This document shows, piece by piece, positions 4,561-13,232 of a DNA stretch of 14,018 bases. A model generated the notes under the pieces. That model worked only from the letters and a program-made list of their open reading frames with translations, was not told the DNA's origin and made no database searches. The stretch is from an uncultured Verrucomicrobiota bacterium (GTDB lineage Bacteria; Verrucomicrobiota; Kiritimatiellia; RFP12; UBA1067): assembly GCA_946628745.1 (NCBI GenBank), contig CAMOXA010000026.1, forward strand, positions 1 through 14,018, in the 5' to 3' direction. Every line of letters begins with the position of its first letter. The first letter of the stretch is position 1. The position numbers and the translations under genes are program-made.

Positions 4561-7324
4561 GAACGACATAGCGAGATTTTTCCGGCGGCGTGGAGCCGCG
4601 AGAAGCGCGGTGTTTATTGCGCTTGTAGCATTGTGCCGGCCGGTCGCCGCCGACATGGCGCTGAAAGCCAGAATCGCCGATCTGCCGCCGTTCGCCCAAT
4701 CGGAGGATTTCGCGGTCTATACGGCCGACGCGACGGAGTTTGGCGCTGACAGGACGGGTGCCAGGGATTCTACGGCAGAGATACAGCGCGCGATCGACGC
4801 ATGCGAAAAAGCCGAGGGCGGCACGGTGTATCTGCCTGGCGGACGGTACAAGGTTCTGGGCCGGCTTTCGGTGCCTGGCGGCGTGACGCTGCGCGGCGTT
4901 TGGGCGAGCCCCGATTCGGGCGGCCTTGGCAAGGGCACGATTCTAATGGCGTACGCCGGCCGCGGGGACGGCAAGCTCGACGGGCAGTGCTTTCTGAGAG
5001 TGCATTCCGGCGCATGCGTGCGCGATTTGTCGGTGTGGTATCCCGAGCAGCGGGCGGACTCTCCCGTGCCGTATCCAGCGACGATACGCGGGAGCGGACA
5101 CACGACCGTATTCAACCTGACGCTGTACAATTCATGGTGCGGCTTCTGGAACAACGATTGTTCGTCGATGCTGATCAGGCGCATGTACGGCACGCCGCTG
5201 AAGCTCGGCATCCATGGCGCCTACGCATACGACATCCCTCGGATAGAGCATGTGCGTTTCAGCCCCCGCTATTGGGCGGGTAGCGGACTGGCCGGCGCGC
5301 CGAAAGGTAAGACGCTCGCCTCGCTCAAGGCGTTTTTGTATAAGAATCTGACATGCGTGCAGGGCGGCGAGCAGGATTGGGGATATTGGTGGGATCTTGA
5401 TTTCGACTGCTGCCTGAAGGGCTTGTTTCTGACGGCGATACCAGACGACGATAACAAGAAGGTCGTGCCTGGAAACATCTGCGCAGGGAATGTGAATATA
5501 CGCAACGCGGCTGTCGGCATCTATGTCGAGAACGCGGGGTATCCCGGTTTCATGCTCACATACGGCAGTGTGTCCGCGAAGGTATGCCCGATGTACTTCG
5601 CCGAGAAACCCGACTATTCGCGCTATTCCGATGCGGGGATGAACGTTTCATACCAGCGCGGATCGTCGCTGCTGGTGACAGGCGTCGAATTCCACGGCGG
5701 CAAGTACGCAGTCGCTTCGGCGAAGACCGGGCCGTACGGACTGAACTTCGCCGATTGCGCGTTTTCAGGGTACGAGCGCGCGGCGATACGGTCCGCGAGC
5801 GGCAGTGTCGGCGTGACGCGATGCAGATTCGCCGAGAAGACCGCCGGGGCGTTCGAAATGGCGGACGCCGTCGACCAGCTTGTGCTTCTGGGCAACACTT
5901 TCAAGGGTCCGCAAGACGTGAAAGGCTGGCTGGCGGGGGACGGGAGGATATTTCGCGATTCAAAGGACACGGCCTCGCCGCCTGCGATTCAGTTCACGTT
6001 CAACCATGTGCCGTCAAGACGCCCGACCGGGCGCGGAATCTGGAATGTGTGCGATTACGGCGCGGCGCGCGGAACGCTGGAGGCGATGCCGTCCGCAGAC
6101 TCGACTGCGGCCTTCCAGAAAGCGCTGGACAAGGCCGGCGCGGCGAAGGGCGGAACGGTGTACGTGCCAGCCGGGGTCTACAGGCTGGAAGGTTCGCTGC
6201 GCGTGCCTGCCGGCGTTGAACTGCGCGGCTCTTTCGAGGGGGCGCACTACGGCAACTCCACTTCGCACGGCACCCAGCTGTGGGTGTACGGCGGCAAGGG
6301 CAGTCCGGACGGCGAAGCCCTGGTCGCGCTGGAGCGCGGCTCCGGTTTCAAAGGCTTTACGGTGTTTTATCCGGAGCAGGGATGGTCGGACAATGCGGCC
6401 GCGCCGGAAGAAGCACGTGTCAAGAAGTATCCGCCGACGGTGCGCACCGCCTCCGACTGCTGGGTGCAGAATTGCACTATAGTGTGCTGCTGGACCGCGA
6501 TAGACGCGATGACTGTCAAGAGCGACAATCTCGAAATCGCAGACGTCACCGGCGCTGCCATGAACGCGACGCTTGAAATCGGCCACGGGGCTGCCGGCGG
6601 CGTCGTGCGGAATCTGCACTTCAACTATTCCAACTGGACCCATCAAGGCAAGTTCCCCAACCGGCCGAGGAATCTCCCTGGCGCGGGCGATCTTACAGAG
6701 TATACGTCGAAAGCGGTGAACGGTCTCGTGCTGGGCGACCTCAAGAAGTGCACGTTCTTCTCCTGCTTCAACATTCTCGTCGGCGACCAGATTGTACTGG
6801 TCCGTGACAAATACACGGGTGGTTCGTTCAAGGGCAAGATGTGGGGCGTTGCGTTTGACGCTGCCCACAACGGTGTCGTCGGCAGGAAGGGGTGCGATGC
6901 GGTGATCGGACTTGTCGCGTCGATGGGGGTGTTCAACCAACAGGGGGGCGGCTGCTACGCTGTGACAGAGCCGGGCTTTCGCGGCAAAATCGTGTTCTCC
7001 AACGCTGACGTTTGGTCTGGTCGCTCTCGCATAGCCGACGTGCGGGGCGGAACCGTCACCTTTTCGCAGCTTCTTTCGTGGTGCTGCCTTGAGGCTGTAT
7101 GCCGCGGCGGCGGAGAAATGAACATGTACGCGTGCACGTACGTCTCAGACCATATAGGCGAGAACGACCCACGGGATTGCATCCGCTACGAGGCGGGCTC
7201 CAAAGGCGCGGCGTCCGGCAATTTCGAATGCCACAGGCGGCTTGGCCTCGCGGTGGCCTCTAATGCCGCCGTGAAGAAAGGCGTGAACGGAAGTCTTCGA
7301 ACAGTGAAGAAAAAGGAGGAATAA
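4559..7324 (+). CDS. Secreted protein with duplicated pectate-lyase-like β-helix domains
   Basis: From a GTG start this encodes 921 residues. The N-terminus has Arg residues (FFRRRGAARS), a hydrophobic core (AVFIALVAL) and a VAA cleavage site near residue 31, giving a Sec signal peptide. Two units of the Pectate_lyase_3/GH28-related type follow. Unit 1 begins about residue 58 (EFGADRTGARDSTAEIQRAI, GGTVYLPGGRYKVLG). Unit 2 begins about residue 497 (DYGAARGTLEAMPSADSTAA, GGTVYVPAGVYRLEG). Both continue with a YPEQ motif and a PxTxR segment, so this is an internal duplication. Such right-handed β-helix proteins bind or cleave polysaccharides (PL or GH28/GH55-like), but I cannot assign catalytic residues or a substrate. 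Other in-frame starts lie inside capD or would remove the signal peptide. The next gene starts 5 bases after the stop. Confidence 0.82.
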   Translation: MNDIARFFRRRGAARSAVFIALVALCRPVAADMALKARIADLPPFAQSEDFAVYTADATEFGADRTGARDSTAEIQRAIDACEKAEGGTVYLPGGRYKVLGRLSVPGGVTLRGVWASPDSGGLGKGTILMAYAGRGDGKLDGQCFLRVHSGACVRDLSVWYPEQRADSPVPYPATIRGSGHTTVFNLTLYNSWCGFWNNDCSSMLIRRMYGTPLKLGIHGAYAYDIPRIEHVRFSPRYWAGSGLAGAPKGKTLASLKAFLYKNLTCVQGGEQDWGYWWDLDFDCCLKGLFLTAIPDDDNKKVVPGNICAGNVNIRNAAVGIYVENAGYPGFMLTYGSVSAKVCPMYFAEKPDYSRYSDAGMNVSYQRGSSLLVTGVEFHGGKYAVASAKTGPYGLNFADCAFSGYERAAIRSASGSVGVTRCRFAEKTAGAFEMADAVDQLVLLGNTFKGPQDVKGWLAGDGRIFRDSKDTASPPAIQFTFNHVPSRRPTGRGIWNVCDYGAARGTLEAMPSADSTAAFQKALDKAGAAKGGTVYVPAGVYRLEGSLRVPAGVELRGSFEGAHYGNSTSHGTQLWVYGGKGSPDGEALVALERGSGFKGFTVFYPEQGWSDNAAAPEEARVKKYPPTVRTASDCWVQNCTIVCCWTAIDAMTVKSDNLEIADVTGAAMNATLEIGHGAAGGVVRNLHFNYSNWTHQGKFPNRPRNLPGAGDLTEYTSKAVNGLVLGDLKKCTFFSCFNILVGDQIVLVRDKYTGGSFKGKMWGVAFDAAHNGVVGRKGCDAVIGLVASMGVFNQQGGGCYAVTEPGFRGKIVFSNADVWSGRSRIADVRGGTVTFSQLLSWCCLEAVCRGGGEMNMYACTYVSDHIGENDPRDCIRYEAGSKGAASGNFECHRRLGLAVASNAAVKKGVNGSLRTVKKKEE
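7315..7319 (+). promoter_or_regulatory. Strong ribosome binding site for the GH99/71-GH43 gene
   Basis: A full AAGGAGG sequence ends 10 bases before ATG 7330 and lies inside the last codons of the β-helix gene. It shows that downstream genes use canonical ribosome binding sites while the first gene of the cassette does not. It also supports co-translation of the pair. Confidence 0.8.
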
Positions 7325-7329
7325 GAGTC

Positions 7330-9516
7330 ATGAGCAGGAAAGCGCTTGTCGCCGCGTTGGCCGCGGCGGCCTGTGCGGCGGCGTTCGCCGCCGGATCCAG
7401 GCACGCGGGCAATCCAGTCTATCCTACATACGACGGCAGGGTGATGGCCGGCTACCAGGGCTGGTTTCACAACCGTAACGGCGGGAAGATGTTCGCCGAC
7501 CCGGCGAACGTCAGAATCGACATGTGGCCAGATGTAGCCGAGTACGAGAAGACGTATCCAACCGGGCTTAGACTCTCAAACGGCGAGGAGGCGCGGTTTT
7601 TCTCGAGCGACGACGAGTCCACTGTCATGACGCACTTTCGCTGGATGCGGGAATACGGACTCGACGGCGTGTTCATGCAGCGCTTTTTCTGTCACGCCAT
7701 GCGGTCCAGGGCGAAAGACGGCCGCGACGAGGCTACGGTCGTGCTGCGGCATGCGCTCGCCGCCGCGCAGAAGCATTCCCGCGCCATCGCGGTCATGTAC
7801 GACCTCTCCGGCCTCGCCCCCGGAAAGGACGATTGCATGAAGCTGGCGGACGACTGGAAGTATCTTGTCGATGAAGTCAAGGTGACCTCCTACGGCAGGC
7901 GGAACATGTATCTGCACCACCGGGGCCGGCCGCTCGTCGTCATATGGGGCGTGGGCTTCCCCGACAGGCCTTATTCGATACGCGACATAAAACTGGCCGA
8001 ATTCATCGACTTCCTGAAAAACGATCCCGAGTACGGCGGCTGCAGCGTGATGCTCGGCGTGCCTACATGCTGGAGGACGCTTGAATACGATTGCGTAAGC
8101 GACGACTATCTGCACGACCTCATCAAGATGGCCGACCTGGTCCTGCCGTGGATGGTCCAGCGTTTCACGCCGCTTCTGCATTTTGAGATGGATCGCTACC
8201 GCGACACGATTATGAAAGATATCGCCTGGTGCAAGGCGGCTGGCGTGGACTATGTGCCGCTCGTGTATCCGGGCTTCAGCTGGCACAACCTCAGCCGCCA
8301 TGAAAAGGGGATCGGCGGGGGAAAGCCCGTCGGCAGCATCCCGCGCATGGGCGGCAGGTTCTACTGGGACCAAGTGCAGACGGCGGTCGCGTCCGGCGCG
8401 AAGAGGCTGTACGTCGCCATGTTCGACGAGGTGAACGAAGGCACCGCGATATTCAAGGTTTCGGACGCGCCGCCTGTCGGCAAGAATTTCAAGATGGCCG
8501 ACATGGACGGCCAGCCGTCGGACCATTATCTGTTCCTGACTGGTGAAGCGGCGAAACTGCTCAGGGGCGAACGCGGACCTACCGGCCTTGGCGTCCTGCC
8601 GGAGCGTACGTTCAAGTACGAGGGCAATCCGTTCGCGACCCATTTCTACTTTGCAGATCCGTCTGCGCATGTGTGGAACGGGCGGCTCTACGTCTACCCG
8701 TCGCACGACATCGACCCGCCGCGCGGATGCGACCTCATGGATCGCTACCACATCCTGTCGACGGACGATATGGTCAACTGGGTCGACCACGGCGAATTCA
8801 TGCGCGCGAGCGATGTCGAATGGGGCCGCCCCGAAGGCGGCTTCATGTGGGCGCCGGACTGCGCCTGTAAAAACGGCAAGTACTATTTCTACTTTCCGCA
8901 TCCGTCGCTCACGCGCTGGAACGACAGCTGGCTAATCGGCGTGGCGACGAGCGACCGGCCCGACGGAGGCTTCAAGAACATCGGCACCGTCCCGGGGCTT
9001 GGCGGCTTCGCGATGATAGATCCGTGCGTGTTCACCGATGTCGACGGCACCAGCTACATATACGCAGGCGGTGGCGGCAAGATGGTCGGCGCGAAGTTGA
9101 AGGATAATATGGTTGAGCTCGACGGAGAGGCCCGGCCGATGGTCGGTTTGGAGGACTTCCATGAAGGGCCGTGGGTGTTCCGCCGCGGCGACTGGTACTA
9201 TCTCGTCTATCCTGACAACCACGAAGAGCCGGGCGTCGGCGGACAGAACCGCCAGCACTACTGCATGTCCAATAATCCGCTCGGGCCGTGGCGGCACAAA
9301 GGCGTCATTCTCGAATCGACAGGCTGCGACACCAGCCATTGCTCGGTCGTCGAATACAAAGGCAAGTGGTACATGTTCTACCACAACAGGGTTCTTTCCG
9401 GCCGCGGCAATCTAAGGACGCTTTGCTTCGACAGGCTGTATTTCAACGACGACGGCACGATTCGTCCTGTTGTCCAGACGCGTCGGGAGCGCCGCGCGTA
9501 CTGGAAAGGCAAATAG
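7330..9516 (+). CDS. Secreted two-enzyme fusion: GH99/71-like domain plus GH43 glycosidase
   Basis: This 728-residue protein has a Sec signal peptide (MSRKALVAALAAAACAAAFA). Residues about 28-412 resemble the GH71/GH99-like (β/α)8 enzymes often labelled xylosidase/arabinosidase in Bacteroidota: MAGYQGWFHNRNGG (39-52), YGLDGVFMQRFF (109-120) and AMFDEVNEGTAIF (363-375). Glu367 and Glu370 have the i, i+3 spacing of the paired catalytic acids in GH99. Residues about 424-728 form a GH43 five-bladed propeller. Predicted base Asp443 lies in FADPSAHVWNGRLYVYPS, the pKa-modulating Asp564 in MIDPCVFTDVDGTSYIYAGG and acid Glu612 in FHEGPWVFRRGDWYYLVYP. GH43 enzymes usually remove arabinose, xylose or galactose, while GH99 members act on α-linked mannan or related chains. 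Actual substrates are unknown. Confidence 0.85.
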   Translation: MSRKALVAALAAAACAAAFAAGSRHAGNPVYPTYDGRVMAGYQGWFHNRNGGKMFADPANVRIDMWPDVAEYEKTYPTGLRLSNGEEARFFSSDDESTVMTHFRWMREYGLDGVFMQRFFCHAMRSRAKDGRDEATVVLRHALAAAQKHSRAIAVMYDLSGLAPGKDDCMKLADDWKYLVDEVKVTSYGRRNMYLHHRGRPLVVIWGVGFPDRPYSIRDIKLAEFIDFLKNDPEYGGCSVMLGVPTCWRTLEYDCVSDDYLHDLIKMADLVLPWMVQRFTPLLHFEMDRYRDTIMKDIAWCKAAGVDYVPLVYPGFSWHNLSRHEKGIGGGKPVGSIPRMGGRFYWDQVQTAVASGAKRLYVAMFDEVNEGTAIFKVSDAPPVGKNFKMADMDGQPSDHYLFLTGEAAKLLRGERGPTGLGVLPERTFKYEGNPFATHFYFADPSAHVWNGRLYVYPSHDIDPPRGCDLMDRYHILSTDDMVNWVDHGEFMRASDVEWGRPEGGFMWAPDCACKNGKYYFYFPHPSLTRWNDSWLIGVATSDRPDGGFKNIGTVPGLGGFAMIDPCVFTDVDGTSYIYAGGGGKMVGAKLKDNMVELDGEARPMVGLEDFHEGPWVFRRGDWYYLVYPDNHEEPGVGGQNRQHYCMSNNPLGPWRHKGVILESTGCDTSHCSVVEYKGKWYMFYHNRVLSGRGNLRTLCFDRLYFNDDGTIRPVVQTRRERRAYWKGK

Positions 9517-9561
9517 CCGCACCGGATTGTTTCAATATCGAAAACAGAAAGGGGAATTCCC

Positions 9562-12500
9562 ATGACAGTAAAAACAGCAGCATTGATCATCGCCGCACTG
9601 GCAGTGGCCCGGTGTGGAACCTGCGCCGAAAGAACGACGGTCGAACTTGGCGGCGACGCATGGAGACTGTGGCTGGATAGAGACGCCGCCTACAAGGGCG
9701 ACGTCCTGCACATCAATGCCGTCGACGCGGCGAAGATACGCGCGGGAGAAGCCGGCTGGCTGACGCCTGTCGACGCCGGCCAGCTTTCCGTCGCAGGACC
9801 GACATGCGGCTGGGACGCTCTCTTCTCCAAGACGGTCGGCTGGCAGGATGCCGCCCGCGCGTGGAAGGACAAATCTCTCAGCCTCGAAGTGTCCGTGCCG
9901 GGTACAGTGGAGGAATATTTCTTCGACGCGATTTCGGGCGATCGCAAGGGACGGGGCGGCTCCGGCGACTACCGCGGCGTCAGCTGGTGGGGACGCACGT
10001 TCGACGTCCCGTCGTCGGCGAAAGGCCGCCGCGTGACTCTCTGTTTCAAGGAGGGCGTGCGCCAGCGCGCGGAGGTGTTCGTCAACAGAAAACTCGTCGC
10101 ATACGAACTGGTGCTGCAATCTCCATTCGAGGTCGACATAACCGGCGTCGCCAGATATGGCGCCGCGAACGAGCTTGCTGTAAGGATTACGGACGCCAAC
10201 GGCAACTTCGGCTGGGGCGACTATGTCTTCGAGAAGTGGGGCGCCTACCAGTTCCCGCTGTCGCACGGCTTCGGCGGAATCCTCGGCGGCGTGGATCTTG
10301 TCGTGACCGATCCAGTCTGCGTGGCCGATGTGTTCGTCAGAAACAAACCTGTGCCGCGCGACATCGACACGTATGTCGAAATCGCCAACCATTCGCAGAC
10401 CGGCAAGAGAGTCGAAATAGAAGCCCGCGTCATCGAGAACTGGGCGGCGAACGCTCCGGTGTCCAAACCGAAGGCAATCCATTCTCAAAAAGCCGGCGTC
10501 GTGTCGATCCCGGCGGGCGGCGTGAAAACCGTGAACTTTAATTCCGTCGTCAAAGGCGCCAGGCTGTGGGATATCGGCGACGCCAACCTCTACGACATGG
10601 AGATTGTGCTCAGAGACGCGAATGGCTTTCTCCTTGACAGGAAGCTGACGCGGTTCGGCTTTCGCTATCTCGAACCGAGGGGAATCGGCTCCGATGCACA
10701 GCTCTGGCTCAACGGCCGGCGCGTGTTCCTGCTGTCGGCCATCAGTTGGGGCTACTGGCCTTCGAACGGTATCTTTCCGACGAAGGAATTGGCACGCCGC
10801 CATGTCGAGTCGGCCAGGAAAATCGGTATGAACATGATTAACTTCCACCGCTGCCGCGGCAACGACACTGTGATGAATGTCGCCGACGAAATGGGCGTCC
10901 TGTATTACGAGGAGCCGGGCGGCTTCAGCACCTACCGCCACAAGGACAATGACAACATGGATGGTGTCGACCAGTCCGTCGCCCATGAGATTTGCCGTCA
11001 GAAGCTGCTCCGCATGGTCAGGAACCACCGCAACCACGCTTCGCTCGCCATCTACAACATGATCAACGAACCCGGATGGAAACCCGACGATTTGGCCAAA
11101 GAGGATATGGCCCTGGCGCACCTCCTCGACCCGACGAGACTGATCGTCTACGGGTCTGGTTTCATGGGTCCGGTCAAGCCCGAACCTACGAAACTGCACA
11201 TGCTGCCCTACGACTCGCGCCAGTACGAGGTGGGCTACGCCGATGTGCACAACGCCAGCAGTTCGCCGGGGGTGTATGTCGACTCCAACTGGAACTCTCC
11301 GAGCGGGTTCATGCGCAGCGAGCGCGACGAGAAGGAGCTTTTCATATGGGGTGAAGAAGGCGCATTGGCTACGCCGCCGCAGCTCGAACTCATCCAGGCT
11401 CAGAAAAAAGGCAGGCCCAACGGCTGGGACGGCCAGGAATACGACAGGTGGTACGAAGGCTACAGGTCTTATCTCGAAGAGAAGAGGTTGACCGACAAGT
11501 TTCCTTCGATAACCGGGCTCATTACATCCATGGGCGATATCATGTACTACGAGCATGGCAGACTTCTTGAAAACACCCGTATAGCCGACGGCGCCGAAGC
11601 CTACATATTCAACGGCTACGAGGACATGAAAGATGACAACCTCTCCGGCTGCGTAGACTGCTACCGCAATCTCAAGGGCACGCCGGAACTCATCTCCCGG
11701 TATATGAAGCCGCTTGTGATGTCCGTTAAGGTGCGAGAGAAGCTGGGCTCTGTCGGGGACGTGAACGAATGCGACCTTTTCGTGATAAACGAGTATGCCC
11801 TCGAACCTGGCGAATACGAGGTGCGCGCTGCGGTCAAGACGCCTGGCGGCAAGGTCCGCAAGCTGCACTCCGGCAAAGTCAAGGTGTCCGGCGGCGCCAA
11901 GTTCAGCGATCTCGCCGCGGCCGGCCTCAAGGTCGCCCTTGACGATGGACCAGGCTACTACAGAATCGCCGCGGAGCTTCTGGGAGCCGGCGGCAAGACT
12001 CTTGCCCGCGGCCAAGACGAGATGTTCGCCGTGGACTTGAAGAGCGAAAAGATCGCCGTGAAAGCCGCGATTGTCGGCGGTGGCTTGGAGTATGCCCGCT
12101 TTGCGAAGGACGTCCTCGGTGTCGACATCAAGCCATTCGACCCGTCGATGGGCGCTTTGGACTGCCTGCTGCTGGCGCCTACCGACCAGGGCAAGACGTT
12201 CAAACCGGTTCCGTCGTTCAATTTCCGTGCGAAGGACGGTGTTTCCGCCGGACTTAACCTCGACCACTATCGCGGCAAAAATTTCGAGTTCGAACTCGGA
12301 CGGCGCGTCTCGACGGCGGCGATAGATTTCGATCTCAAGGCCAAACTGATACCCGGGTACGACATAATCGGGATGAGCGGATTTTCCGTGCGCTGGGAAG
12401 GGTATGTGTTCTCCGATGTCACCGGAGACGTTGAGTTCGAGTATACCTGCGACGATGGCGCGCGCGTCTGGTTCGACGGAGAACTCGTCGTGGACAAATG

Positions 12501-13113
12501 GACCAACGGCCCCAAGCAGGTTCGCGTGTTCACGCGCAGGATGGTCGCCGGCGAGAAGCACGCCATCAAGATTGAGGCCTATCAGGACGGCGGCGATTGG
12601 CTCGCCAGCCTGAAGTGGCGCCTGCCTGTGCCCGAAGTCCAGTACGACATGGCTGAAATCGTCAGGCGCGTGCGGGAGGACGGCACCAAGGCGATCGCGA
12701 TAGAAGGTGCCGAGGATTGGCTCGCCAAGCTGCGCAAGGTAGGTGCGTTCCCGCAGTACAGCGTGTTCCATCCGCACAAGACGTGGGTGGGCCACAACAT
12801 GTTCGTGGTGGATCATCCGTTCTTCGACGGGCTGCCCGTCAACTGCGGCATGAACTGGGAGTATCAGCGTCTGGCCGTATACGACGGGCCGCGTCATTTC
12901 GGTCTGGAGATGAAGGGCGAAGATGCGCTCGTCGGTCTTGTGGGCGTGCCGCTTAGAGGCATCGCGACGAGTGTCGGCATAGTGCCTTGCGGCAAGGGCC
13001 GCATCGTCTTCTCCAGCCTCGACATCGCGCCCAATCTCGCTTCGTCCGACAAGCCCGCCGCAACCGCAAAAAAGATATTTGCGAATATGCTCAAGTGGTC
13101 CGCCCGGCCTTGA
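9562..13113 (+). CDS. Secreted multidomain GH2 glycosidase with PA14 and amidotransferase-like domains
   Basis: This 1183-residue protein has a Sec signal peptide ending near Ala22. A GH2 jelly-roll domain lies at about 105-215 (SVPGTVEEYF, YRGVSWWGRTFDVP, AEVFVNRKLV). An Ig-like domain follows at 250-370 and a TIM barrel at about 372-690. The barrel has the acid/base Glu503 in YNMINEPGW and a nucleophile at Glu598 (or 599) in LFIWGEEGALATPP. A further β domain is at about 735-825. Residues 832-880 and 1023-1180 resemble the two halves of a class I amidotransferase-like fold (ending VPCGKGRIVFSSLDI). They flank a PA14 domain at about 890-1020 (FSVRWEGYVF, CDDGARVWFDGELVVDKWT). GH2 enzymes are exo-β-glycosidases (galactosidase, glucuronidase, mannosidase types); specificity is not readable. 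The start follows AAAGGGG at 9548-9554. Confidence 0.87.
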   Translation: MTVKTAALIIAALAVARCGTCAERTTVELGGDAWRLWLDRDAAYKGDVLHINAVDAAKIRAGEAGWLTPVDAGQLSVAGPTCGWDALFSKTVGWQDAARAWKDKSLSLEVSVPGTVEEYFFDAISGDRKGRGGSGDYRGVSWWGRTFDVPSSAKGRRVTLCFKEGVRQRAEVFVNRKLVAYELVLQSPFEVDITGVARYGAANELAVRITDANGNFGWGDYVFEKWGAYQFPLSHGFGGILGGVDLVVTDPVCVADVFVRNKPVPRDIDTYVEIANHSQTGKRVEIEARVIENWAANAPVSKPKAIHSQKAGVVSIPAGGVKTVNFNSVVKGARLWDIGDANLYDMEIVLRDANGFLLDRKLTRFGFRYLEPRGIGSDAQLWLNGRRVFLLSAISWGYWPSNGIFPTKELARRHVESARKIGMNMINFHRCRGNDTVMNVADEMGVLYYEEPGGFSTYRHKDNDNMDGVDQSVAHEICRQKLLRMVRNHRNHASLAIYNMINEPGWKPDDLAKEDMALAHLLDPTRLIVYGSGFMGPVKPEPTKLHMLPYDSRQYEVGYADVHNASSSPGVYVDSNWNSPSGFMRSERDEKELFIWGEEGALATPPQLELIQAQKKGRPNGWDGQEYDRWYEGYRSYLEEKRLTDKFPSITGLITSMGDIMYYEHGRLLENTRIADGAEAYIFNGYEDMKDDNLSGCVDCYRNLKGTPELISRYMKPLVMSVKVREKLGSVGDVNECDLFVINEYALEPGEYEVRAAVKTPGGKVRKLHSGKVKVSGGAKFSDLAAAGLKVALDDGPGYYRIAAELLGAGGKTLARGQDEMFAVDLKSEKIAVKAAIVGGGLEYARFAKDVLGVDIKPFDPSMGALDCLLLAPTDQGKTFKPVPSFNFRAKDGVSAGLNLDHYRGKNFEFELGRRVSTAAIDFDLKAKLIPGYDIIGMSGFSVRWEGYVFSDVTGDVEFEYTCDDGARVWFDGELVVDKWTNGPKQVRVFTRRMVAGEKHAIKIEAYQDGGDWLASLKWRLPVPEVQYDMAEIVRRVREDGTKAIAIEGAEDWLAKLRKVGAFPQYSVFHPHKTWVGHNMFVVDHPFFDGLPVNCGMNWEYQRLAVYDGPRHFGLEMKGEDALVGLVGVPLRGIATSVGIVPCGKGRIVFSSLDIAPNLASSDKPAATAKKIFANMLKWSARP

Positions 13114-13131
13114 TGCGCGGCGGCTATGCGC

Positions 13132-13160
13132 TTGCGCACCGAAGCGATATTTGCTACAAT
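13132..13160 (+). promoter_or_regulatory. Promoter candidate, TTGCGC-17-TACAAT
   Basis: TTGCGC (13132-13137) and TACAAT (13155-13160) are spaced by 17 bases, the sigma-70 optimum. The expected transcript starts near 13167, about 108 bases before the next gene. The bases TACAATATCGG are identical to those at the start of the β-helix gene promoter (4547-4557). It may be a distal promoter for the YkgJ-type gene or drive a short RNA. Confidence 0.4.
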
Positions 13161-13232
13161 ATCGGCATCTGCCTGTGGGATGGCAGCGGGACGGAATCAA
13201 AGGAAAAAACGCAATACCCATGCTGTTGGTCG

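Noticed and set aside
4559..4660. Twin-arginine or lipoprotein signal on the β-helix protein
   Set aside because: The RRR run is not followed by the F-L-K type consensus, and the residue before the Cys in VALC is Leu, not Gly, Ala or Ser; a Sec/SPI signal with VAA fits better.
7576..8901. Long - strand open frame (about 441 codons) opposite the GH99/71-GH43 gene
   Set aside because: Mirror effect of codon bias; no domain motif is visible and the + strand carries clear glycosidase motifs.
9523..9545. Possible promoter before the GH2 gene (TTCAAT at 9531-9536)
   Set aside because: No -35 element or extended TGn accompanies it, and the gene is closely spaced in an operon with a good ribosome binding site; kept only as part of the shared-motif observation.
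9532..13221. Open frame of about 1229 codons on the - strand opposite the whole GH2 gene
   Set aside because: The translation is low in recognisable motifs and rich in His, Val and Arg, as expected from the reverse complement of a GC-biased gene. The + strand frame has a signal peptide, catalytic motifs and a ribosome binding site.
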